A stretch of DNA of 6,335 nucleotides from Trueperaceae bacterium. Its GTDB lineage: Bacteria > Deinococcota > Deinococci > Deinococcales > Trueperaceae. Positions 1 through 5,135 of the stretch are shown here, one piece after another; within the stretch, counting starts at the first letter, position 1, and the number at the start of each line of letters is the position of its first letter. Location of the stretch: positions 1-6,335 of the forward strand of contig JARGGE010000174.1 of the NCBI GenBank assembly GCA_029210865.1, in the 5' to 3' direction. The notes under the pieces are model-generated. The model was not told the DNA's origin. It searched no databases and saw only the letters and a list, made by a program, of their open reading frames with translations. The translations under genes and the position numbers were made by a program.

Positions 1-11
1 CACGTGCCCCG

Positions 12-17
12 TACGAT
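12..17 (+). promoter_or_regulatory. Possible -10 box of a leaderless transcript
   Basis: TACGAT fits the TAnnnT form of an extended-GC genome -10 element and sits seven bases before the ATG at 25, about where transcription would begin. This arrangement is known from leaderless genes of Deinococcus. No -35 can be judged because the window begins just upstream. The box overlaps the alternative ATG at 16, so the two readings exclude each other. Confidence 0.25.
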
Positions 18-24
18 GCACGCG

Positions 25-1221
25 ATGGTCGACCCCCCGAGCAGCGACGCCGCCCGCCTCCGTGCCGTCAAGCGCCACGTCTGGGGCACCCGCCACCGCT
101 TCGTGGCGACGTGCGCGATCGGCCTCGAGGACCTGCTCGAGGCCGAGGTCGCGGCCCTGCCCACTGCGTCCGACGTGGCCCGCGGCACCGGCGGCGTCCG
201 CTTCGAGGGGCCGCTCGACGCCGCGATGGCCGCGCTCGTGCGCCTGCGCGTCGCCGAGTCGCTGCGCGTGGAGCTGCTCGGCGAGGCCGCCGCGGCCACC
301 TACCCGATGCTCCACGACCACCTCACGCGCGTGCGCTGGGCCCTCTGGCTGCCGCCGCGCTGCGCGGTGGCCGTGCGCGTGCGCAGCACCAAGTCGCGCG
401 TGCGGGACGACGCCGGCATCGAACGGAGCGCGCGCCAGGCCTGGCGCGCGCAGGGCGTCGCCGACGACGTGGCCGACGGCCCGATGCTCACCGTGCACGT
501 GCGGCTGCACCGCGACCGCGTGACGGTTGCGCTCGACCTGGGCGGCGCCCTGCACCGCCGGACGGGCGGCAAGTGGGTCACCGCGACGACCGTCCGCGAG
601 ACGACCGCCGCGGCCCTCGCGCGTCTCGCCGACGTCGCCGCGCACGACCTGGTGCTCGACCCCTTCTGCGGCTCCGGGACGCTGGTCACCGAGGCGCGCG
701 CGCTGGCCCTGGGCACGCCCGCGCGGACCGGTGGCGTCCCGTTCGAGTCCTCGCCGGCCTGGCCGGCCGGGCGTTTCGCGCACGCGCTGCGGATGGCCCG
801 CGCCGCGGCGTCCGACGATCACACCACCACGACGCGCTGGCACGCCCGCGACGCCGATCCCGAGGCGGTCGCCGTCGCGCGGCGCAACCTCGAGGCCATC
901 GGCGCCGGGGAGGTCGACCTGGCCGCCGAGCGCGCGCAACACCTCGACCTCGCCGCGCTGGTCGCCCGCTCGGGGGCGCAGCGGCCGCTCCTGCTCGCCA
1001 ACCCGCCCTACGGCAAGGGGTCGGACGCGGTCGGCGCCGACCCGGACGCGCTCGTCGCGGACCTGTTGGGGCGCGCCGGGGGCTGGTCGTTCGCGCTGCT
1101 GTACCCGCGCCCCGACGCCGTCGCGGCGCTGCCGCGCGTGCGCGTGCACCACGTGCGCGAGGTCGTCACCGGCGGGCTGCGCAACGCGATGGTGGTCGGG
1201 AGCGTCGAGGCGGCGGCGTGA
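25..1221 (+). CDS. THUMP-domain class I SAM-dependent RNA methyltransferase (RlmL/YpsC-like)
   Basis: Likely methylates a guanine N2 in ribosomal RNA (RlmL/YpsC type) or in tRNA (Trm14/TrmN type), in the cytoplasm, using S-adenosylmethionine. Numbering from the ATG at 25 gives 398 residues. The N-terminus has the family opening FVATCAIGLEDLL (26-38), followed by a THUMP-like RNA-binding region to about 170. LHRRTGGKW (176-184) and the following RET stand where the family has its RRGYR...KE linker. The Rossmann fold carries the SAM-binding loop DPFCGSGT (from D212) and the catalytic NPPYGKG (from N326), the N-P-P-Y signature of amino-group methyltransferases. It lacks the second RlmK-like domain of enterobacterial RlmL, so it has the short form. 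The frame is open to the window edge: GTG at 4 and ATG at 16 are alternative starts, and an upstream start cannot be excluded. I chose 25 because a TAnnnT box lies seven bases before it and no Shine-Dalgarno is seen. The family is secure; the exact RNA target is not. Confidence 0.88.
   Translation: MVDPPSSDAARLRAVKRHVWGTRHRFVATCAIGLEDLLEAEVAALPTASDVARGTGGVRFEGPLDAAMAALVRLRVAESLRVELLGEAAAATYPMLHDHLTRVRWALWLPPRCAVAVRVRSTKSRVRDDAGIERSARQAWRAQGVADDVADGPMLTVHVRLHRDRVTVALDLGGALHRRTGGKWVTATTVRETTAAALARLADVAAHDLVLDPFCGSGTLVTEARALALGTPARTGGVPFESSPAWPAGRFAHALRMARAAASDDHTTTTRWHARDADPEAVAVARRNLEAIGAGEVDLAAERAQHLDLAALVARSGAQRPLLLANPPYGKGSDAVGADPDALVADLLGRAGGWSFALLYPRPDAVAALPRVRVHHVREVVTGGLRNAMVVGSVEAAA
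1207..1210 (+). promoter_or_regulatory. Ribosome binding site deciding the GTG start of the glycosylase
   Basis: GAGG lies seven bases before the GTG at 1218, inside the last codons of the methyltransferase gene. It supports the 4-base overlapping start over the downstream ATG at 1269. Confidence 0.5.
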
Positions 1222-1853
1222 GCGCGCCACCGCCGGACGCGGGGCGTCCGTTCGTTCTCGACCCGACGATGCCGACGGAGGCCGTCGCCCGCGCGCTGCT
1301 CGCCGCGGAGCTCCACGCGCTCGCGCCCGACGGCGTCCACACCGTCGGGCGGATCGTCGAGACCGAGGCCTACCTGGGACTGCGCGACCCCGCCTGCCAC
1401 TCGTTCCACGGCAAGCGCACCCCGAGGGTCGCGTCGATGTACCTCCCGGCCGGTCACGCGTACGTCTACCGGAGCTACGGCGTCCACCTCTGCCTGAACG
1501 TGGTCACGGGTGGGACCGACGCCCCCGAGGCGGTGCTGGTGCGCGCCGCGCGGCCGCTCGCGGGCCTCGAAGCGATGCGCGCGCGCCGCGGCCGCCCCGT
1601 CGCCGACCACCAGCTCGCCCGCGGCCCGGGCAACCTCGCCCGCGCCTTCGGCGTCACCGCCGACCACGACGGCGCGCCGCTCGACGGACCAGCGTTGTGG
1701 ATCACCGAGCCAACCGTTACCCCGGACCCGACGCGGATCCACAGGGGACCGCGCGTCGGGATCGGTCCATCGAACCCGGCGCGCGGTTGGGTGTTGCGTT
1801 ACTGGCTGGCGGACGAGCGCGCGGTGTCGCGGGGGCCCGTCGCGGGGGGGTGA
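1218..1853 (+). CDS. mpg: DNA-3-methyladenine glycosylase, AAG/MPG family
   Basis: Monofunctional base-excision repair glycosylase that removes alkylated purines such as 3-methyladenine (and often hypoxanthine) by cutting the N-glycosidic bond. The 211 residues match the usual bacterial length of about 190-230. The diagnostic block GRIVETEAYLG holds the catalytic glutamate at E50 and the pocket tyrosine Y52. H61 in ACHSFHG, Y87 in VYRSYGVH (the intercalating position, Tyr162 of the human enzyme), N94 and R109 line up with the known human active-site residues. ARGPGNLARAFG and RVGIGPSNPARGW complete the family pattern, so the enzyme looks intact. The GTG start overlaps the upstream stop as GTGA, and a GAGG seven bases before it can serve as ribosome binding site, which indicates translational coupling with the methyltransferase gene. 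An ATG at 1269 is an alternative start, but it would remove the N-terminal strand. The stop codon lies inside a G-quadruplex motif. Confidence 0.93.
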   Translation: MSAPPPDAGRPFVLDPTMPTEAVARALLAAELHALAPDGVHTVGRIVETEAYLGLRDPACHSFHGKRTPRVASMYLPAGHAYVYRSYGVHLCLNVVTGGTDAPEAVLVRAARPLAGLEAMRARRGRPVADHQLARGPGNLARAFGVTADHDGAPLDGPALWITEPTVTPDPTRIHRGPRVGIGPSNPARGWVLRYWLADERAVSRGPVAGG

Positions 1854-1869
1854 GGGGGGCGGGCGCGGG
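1844..1869 (+). other. G-quadruplex motif over the glycosylase stop codon
   Basis: Four G-runs lie on the plus strand: seven Gs (1844-1850), six (1854-1859), three (1861-1863) and three (1867-1869). They are separated by the loops TGA, C and CGC. This meets the standard G3+/N1-7 definition with very short loops, so a stable parallel quadruplex is expected in DNA or in the 3' end of the operon mRNA. The first loop is the glycosylase stop codon itself. A further five-G run at 1831-1835 lies just upstream. It fills most of the 28-base gap between the convergent genes, where no conventional stem plus U-tract terminator is visible. Confidence 0.6.
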
Positions 1870-1881
1870 ACCTACCGGTCG

Positions 1882-3180
1882 TCAGGGGCAGGTGCAGACG
1901 CCAGCCGGACCCTGCGGACCTTCGGGACCAATCGGTCCCTGCGGCCCCGTGTCGCCCGTATCACCCTTGTCGCCCTTGTCACCCTTCGGGCCGATGGGAC
2001 CCGTCGCTCCGGTGGCTCCAGCCGGACCCTGAGGACCCGCGGGACCCACGGGCCCCGTCGCGCCCGTCAACCCGATCGGACCCTGCGGACCGACGGGACC
2101 GATCGGACCGGTGGCGCCGGTCGCGCCGGTCGGCCCGATCGGGCCGACCGGACCTTGCGGACCGGCCTCGCCCTGTGGACCGACCGGGCCGACCGGACCG
2201 ACCTCGCCCTGGAGCCCCACCGGGCCCATGGGCCCCTGGGGACCCACCGGGCCCGCAGGACCGACCAACCCAGGCACACCCTGCGGCCCCACCGGACCCG
2301 CGGGACCGATGCAATCGCGAACGTCCCACACGCCGTCGAGGTTCACGTCCTCCTCGATGCCGGCGATCCCGTCACGGTTGCGGTCCCAACAGGCGATACC
2401 AGCCGCGCCATCGGCGCCCGCCGGACCGACCGGGCCGACCGGCCCCATGGCACCGTCCGCGCCGGCCGGACCGACCGGGCCGATCGGGCCGATGGGTCCC
2501 GTCGCCCCTTGTGGGCCCTCGGGGCCCGCCGGACCCTGCGGTCCCTGAGCGCCGTCCGCGCCAGCAGGACCCTGCGGCCCCGCCGGACCCGCGGGTCCAG
2601 GCGGACCCGCCGGTCCCGCCGGCCCTTGGAGCTCGCCCGCGGCGAGCGCGGCGCGGAGTTCCGCCACCTGGCCGCGCAGCTCCGCGACCGCCTGAGCGCT
2701 GCCTTGCTCGCCGCACGCCACCTGGGCGTTGGCGCTCTCGAGCGCTCGGGCCACCAACAGCGCCGTCTGGTACCCGGTCAGGACCTCGTCGCCGCCGAAG
2801 CGGCCGTCGGGGAAAGCCTCGCCGACCCCCAGCGAACCGAGTTCGGCGACCGCGCCCGCGGCCCAGTGGTCCGCAGGCACGTCCGAGAAACCCTCGCCCG
2901 AGCCGACCGCCACCGGCGGGCAGCCGGTACGGACGCTGACCTGCTCCAGCAGTCGGTCGATCAGGACGGCCGCCTGGTAGCCGGTCAGCGGGTCCTCGGT
3001 GAGGAACGAGCCGTCCGCGAAGCCGGTCTCGACCCCGGCCTCCGCCAGGTCCTGAACCGCACCGACGCGCCAATCCTTGGCGGCGTCTTGACCCTGCGCG
3101 ACCAGGACGGGCAGCACGATCGCGAGCCCGATCCCGAGCGCGACGAGCCAGCGCCTCGACGAACGAGTAAGGAATCTCAT
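1882..3180 (-). CDS. Secreted SLH-domain, collagen-like surface protein
   Basis: Exported, cell-surface structural protein of 432 residues. A signal peptide with RR, a hydrophobic core and an AQG-QD end covers about 1-30. Two SLH repeats follow (about 34-80 and 98-149; the second reads FSDVPADHWAAGAV then FPDGRF), which normally anchor a protein to secondary cell-wall polymer. A short heptad-like helix (160-184, VAELRGQVAELRAAL) could register a trimer. Then come 26 uninterrupted G-x-y triplets (186-263), a cysteine-bracketed EF-hand-like insert (264-291), 45 more triplets (292-426) and a terminal GVCTCP. GPx dominates, with one charged GPKGDKGDKGDTGDT patch. The ATG at 3180 is preceded by AGGTGAT six bases upstream. 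In both SLH repeats the usual TRAE-type motif reads LTGYQ, without the arginine. The gene stands alone, divergent from the coiled-coil gene. The architecture is clear; binding partner and role (fibre, adhesion, envelope scaffold) are inferred. Confidence 0.9.
   Translation of the reverse strand: MRFLTRSSRRWLVALGIGLAIVLPVLVAQGQDAAKDWRVGAVQDLAEAGVETGFADGSFLTEDPLTGYQAAVLIDRLLEQVSVRTGCPPVAVGSGEGFSDVPADHWAAGAVAELGSLGVGEAFPDGRFGGDEVLTGYQTALLVARALESANAQVACGEQGSAQAVAELRGQVAELRAALAAGELQGPAGPAGPPGPAGPAGPQGPAGADGAQGPQGPAGPEGPQGATGPIGPIGPVGPAGADGAMGPVGPVGPAGADGAAGIACWDRNRDGIAGIEEDVNLDGVWDVRDCIGPAGPVGPQGVPGLVGPAGPVGPQGPMGPVGLQGEVGPVGPVGPQGEAGPQGPVGPIGPTGATGATGPIGPVGPQGPIGLTGATGPVGPAGPQGPAGATGATGPIGPKGDKGDKGDTGDTGPQGPIGPEGPQGPAGVCTCP
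1903..2307 (-). repeat. Collagen-like block 2 (45 GXY triplets)
   Basis: It encodes residues 292-426 with perfect glycine spacing, followed by GVCTCP. GATGATGPIGP occurs twice. The only strongly charged stretch, GPKGDKGDKGDTGDT, lies near the C-terminus, where Lys-Gly-Asp triplets are known to stabilise bacterial triple helices. The terminal C429 and C431 could cross-link chains. Confidence 0.88.
2308..2391 (-). other. Cysteine-bracketed EF-hand-like insert in the collagen region
   Basis: Residues 264-291 break the triplet pattern. C264 and C290 bracket two back-to-back acidic loops: D266-x-N268-x-D270-G with E277 at position 12, then D278-x-N280-x-D282-G with D286 and D289. The spacing matches calcium-binding loops of the EF-hand/dockerin/thrombospondin-3 kind. 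Calcium binding and a C264-C290 disulfide are inferred. Confidence 0.7.
2392..2625 (-). repeat. Collagen-like block 1 (26 GXY triplets)
   Basis: It encodes residues 186-263 without a break in glycine spacing. It contains an in-frame duplication of GPVGPAGADGA with a 15-residue offset; the DNA shows a 19-base exact copy at 2420-2438 and 2465-2483. No Lys is present and Glu is rare, so this half is nearly uncharged apart from GAD triplets. Confidence 0.88.
2734..3081 (-). other. Two SLH repeats
   Basis: The first copy (residues about 34-80) and the second (98-149) share the pattern AV..L...GV...F.DG.F...D.LTGYQ.A.L..R.LE. They are joined by a linker containing C87, with C156 just after the second copy. 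The LTGYQ motif replaces the basic TRAE-like motif used for polymer binding in classical SLH domains. Confidence 0.8.
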
Positions 3181-3186
3181 ACCGGC

Positions 3187-3193
3187 ATCACCT
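3187..3193 (-). promoter_or_regulatory. Ribosome binding site of the SLH collagen-like gene
   Basis: AGGTGAT on the minus strand ends six bases before the ATG at 3180. It is the best Shine-Dalgarno match in the window and fixes the start. Confidence 0.65.
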
Positions 3194-3266
3194 CACGACC
3201 AGACTACGGTCGCCGGGGACCCGGGCGTGTGGCGCCTGCGTCGCCGGTCGGAGGGCGGGCCTCGGG

Positions 3267-3272
3267 TAGCAT
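3267..3272 (+). promoter_or_regulatory. Possible -10 box giving a leaderless mRNA
   Basis: TAGCAT fits TAnnnT and is followed after five bases by the GTG at 3278, so transcription would begin at or next to the start codon. There is no good Shine-Dalgarno before either candidate GTG (3278 or 3293), which favours this reading. Confidence 0.3.
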
Positions 3273-3277
3273 GCGGA

Positions 3278-5092
3278 GTGAACGGTCGCCATGTGCAACA
3301 GCTGCTCGCTCGCGCCGCCCTACGGGGCGTCCTGGCCACGCTGTTCTGTCTTGCCTGGGCCGCACCGGTCGCGGCCCAAGCCCTGCCGGACGCGGCCGCC
3401 GCAGCGTTGGCCCGCGGCCAACGGGCCGCGGCCGAAGCCCTGATCACGTACGACGTCCACGGCCCCGACCGTCCGCTCTGGCGCGAGGCGCTGCAGGCGG
3501 GTCTCGAGGCCGCCGAGGCCGCGCCCGAGCACCCCGCACCGCAACGCTTCCTCGGTCAGGCGTACTTGCAGACCGGCTGGTACGCGCGGTCCTGGACCGC
3601 GTGGGTCGCCTACCGCGAACTGGGCGGCGGCCTGGACGCGGTCGCGACGCGCCAGATCGTCGAGGTGGCCGACTGGATGGGCATCGCCGCGTACGACGGC
3701 GGCCGCATCGCCGAGGGCCTCGGGTTCTTCGAGGCGGCCGTCGAGCTCGATCCGACCGACGCCCTCGCCAACGAGCGGCTCGCGCGCCACTACCTCGCGA
3801 GCGACGAACCCGAGCGTGCGCGCCCGTTCCTCGAGGCGCTCGCCGACCGGGTCCCCGACCTGAGCGGCGATCTCACGTTCCTCCTGTTGATCGGGCGCCA
3901 CGGTCCAGCCGCCGTCGCGGCGTACCAAGCCGCTCTTGCCTCAGCCGAGGCCGGCGACGCGGCCACCGCGCTCGCGCGCTTCGGCGAGGCGACCGCCCTA
4001 GCCCCCGACTTCGTCGAGGCGTGGCGCGGCGTCGCGGACACGGCCCTGGCGCAGGCGCGCATCGACGTGGCCCGCACCGCCGTCAACCGCCTGCTCGCGC
4101 TCGACCCCGAGGACCAGCGGCGGCCCGCCGAGCTTGCGGCGCTCGAGGAGGCGGCCGCACGCACCGCCGAGCAGGAAGCTGCGGCGCGCGCCGCGGCCGA
4201 AGCGCGGCAGCGCACCGCCGAAGAGGCCGCGCGCGCACGGGCCGAAGCTGAAGCCCGGGCGGCGGACCTCGAGGCGGAGGCCCGCGCGGCAGCGGCGGCC
4301 GAAGCTGCCGCCGCGGAAGCCGCGGCAACCGAGGCCGCTGCCCGGACGGCCGCCGCGGAAGCCGCGGCAACCGAGGCACCCGAGCAGACCGAAGCGGAAG
4401 CGCGGGCGGCGGCCGAGGCCGCCGCCCGCGCCGAGGCCGAAGCCCGCGCCGCGGCAGAAGCCGAAGCCATCGCCTCCGCCGAGGCCGCCGCGCGCCACGA
4501 GGCCGAGGTCGCCGCAGCCGCCGAAGCCAACGCCCGTCGCGAGGCCGAGGCCGCCGCTCGAGCTGAGGCCGCAGCCCAGGCTCGCGCCGACGCCGAGGCC
4601 GAGCTCCGGGCCCGTGCCAGTGCGCCGACGCTCCTCTTGAGCGAGGCCGCGTTCGTGCATGCGGCTGGCGCCTCGGCGACCTCGAACGCGGTGGCGTTCG
4701 TGGCCACCCCGGACCTGCGGACCGACCTGGTCGCGCGCGTAGGTAACGTCCTCGACGTTCGCGTCGAGGTGTTGGAGAAACCCAGCGACGCACCGGTGAC
4801 GTACCAACTCTGCCTCGTTCCGCCGGACGTCACGACGGCACCCGCGTGCTCCGTCCCCGACCTGCTCGCGTTCGAGCGCGCGGGGACCTACGTCGCCCAG
4901 GTGCGTTGGGCCGACCTCGCCGGGGCGAACGCGGTGGACTGGCGCTTCGGCGTGGACGCCCTGATGTGGGTGTTGCGCCGGGCCGACGGAACGCCGGTCG
5001 CCGCGGCGGCCGAGGACGCCGAGCGTTACCTGCCGATGTCGGTGCGCGTGCGCGCGTCGGCGCGGCCCGCCAGCTTGCCGCCGGCTCCTTAG
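3278..5092 (+). CDS. Exported TPR-like, Ala-rich coiled-coil protein of unknown function
   Basis: I do not recognise a named family. From the GTG at 3278 it is 604 residues. A signal peptide (ALRGVLATLFCLAWAAPVAAQA) ends near residue 33; the cysteine in LFC is not in a lipobox, so it is probably soluble in the periplasm or secreted. TPR-like helix pairs follow, at about 84-117, 134-194 (with AVELDPTDALANERLARHYL) and 206-277 (ATALAPDFVEAWRGVADTAL and LLALDPED). Residues about 289-446 are almost only Ala, Glu and Arg in AEAAARAEAEA style, a long coiled coil or charged helix like the TolA stalk. The C-terminal 155 residues (449-604) are of mixed composition, probably beta-rich, with C512 and C524 as a possible disulfide. 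GTG 3293 is an equally good signal-peptide start, and GTG 3227 gives an unlikely long n-region. The gene diverges from the SLH protein and converges on the polysaccharide gene, so an envelope role (scaffold or spacer) is plausible only by context. Confidence 0.8.
   Translation: MNGRHVQQLLARAALRGVLATLFCLAWAAPVAAQALPDAAAAALARGQRAAAEALITYDVHGPDRPLWREALQAGLEAAEAAPEHPAPQRFLGQAYLQTGWYARSWTAWVAYRELGGGLDAVATRQIVEVADWMGIAAYDGGRIAEGLGFFEAAVELDPTDALANERLARHYLASDEPERARPFLEALADRVPDLSGDLTFLLLIGRHGPAAVAAYQAALASAEAGDAATALARFGEATALAPDFVEAWRGVADTALAQARIDVARTAVNRLLALDPEDQRRPAELAALEEAAARTAEQEAAARAAAEARQRTAEEAARARAEAEARAADLEAEARAAAAAEAAAAEAAATEAAARTAAAEAAATEAPEQTEAEARAAAEAAARAEAEARAAAEAEAIASAEAAARHEAEVAAAAEANARREAEAAARAEAAAQARADAEAELRARASAPTLLLSEAAFVHAAGASATSNAVAFVATPDLRTDLVARVGNVLDVRVEVLEKPSDAPVTYQLCLVPPDVTTAPACSVPDLLAFERAGTYVAQVRWADLAGANAVDWRFGVDALMWVLRRADGTPVAAAAEDAERYLPMSVRVRASARPASLPPAP
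4307..4377 (+). repeat. 29-base direct repeat in the coiled-coil region
   Basis: Exact 29-base copies lie at 4307-4335 and 4349-4377. The 42-base offset equals 14 residues, two heptads, so the duplication keeps both reading frame and coiled-coil phase. Each copy encodes AAAEAAATEA. Confidence 0.75.
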
Positions 5093-5099
5093 GGACGGC

Positions 5100-5122
5100 T
5101 CGGTCGCGACGCCACCGACCGA
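5100..5122. terminator. Weak hairpin between convergent genes
   Basis: TCGGTCG (5100-5106) pairs with CGACCGA (5116-5122) around a nine-base loop, eight bases after the coiled-coil gene stop. There is no T-tract on either strand. It might act for both convergent genes. A competing short stem (CGACC/GGTCG, 5116-5128) and a 9-base direct repeat CGGTCGCGA (5101 and 5123) make the folding uncertain. Confidence 0.3.
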
Positions 5123-5135
5123 CGGTCGCGATCGA

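Larger units (their letters stand above)
3181..3277. promoter_or_regulatory. Divergent control region between surface-protein and coiled-coil genes
   Basis: These 97 bases must hold promoters for both directions unless the genes are constitutively read through. Toward the minus gene, TAGTCT (3201-3206, minus strand) is a TAnnnT candidate about 20 bases before the ATG, with the Shine-Dalgarno AGGTGAT at 3187-3193. Toward the plus gene, TAGCAT (3267-3272) stands five bases before the GTG. GTCGCCGG occurs at 3209-3216 and 3240-3247, a 31-base, three-helical-turn spacing that might suit an operator, although the sequence is common in such a GC-rich genome. No convincing -35 box is seen. Confidence 0.4.

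Noticed and set aside
1869..1880. GACC-TACC-GGTC mini-hairpin as a terminator of the glycosylase operon
   Set aside because: The stem is only four base pairs with no T-tract; too weak to call, and the overlapping G-quadruplex is the stronger structure.
2111..2548. Plus-strand frame that also reads as a Gly-Pro collagen-like peptide with an ATG
   Set aside because: It is the mirror of the minus-strand GPx codons: GGN-CCN reads as NGG-NCC on the other strand, which yields Gly-Pro in a shifted frame. It has no signal peptide, anchor or ribosome binding site, and the minus frame has all three.
1903..2625. Tandem GGxCCx repeats considered as a CRISPR array or satellite
   Set aside because: The periodicity is 9 bases within an open frame and follows GXY codons; there are no identical repeats with unique spacers.
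3336..3352. Lipoprotein signal in the coiled-coil protein (cysteine in LFC)
   Set aside because: Phe precedes the cysteine where a lipobox needs Gly, Ala or Ser, and an ordinary signal peptidase site follows at AAQA.
1510..4251. Very long plus-strand frame across the collagen gene and beyond
   Set aside because: Its product is Arg/Pro/Thr-rich low-complexity sequence, it crosses three real genes on both strands, and it exists only because stop codons are rare at this GC content.
3790..4833. Long minus-strand Ala/Ser/Arg-rich frame opposite the coiled-coil gene
   Set aside because: It is an antisense shadow of GAG/GCC-rich codons. It lacks a signal peptide or domain, and its composition follows directly from the plus-strand repeat.
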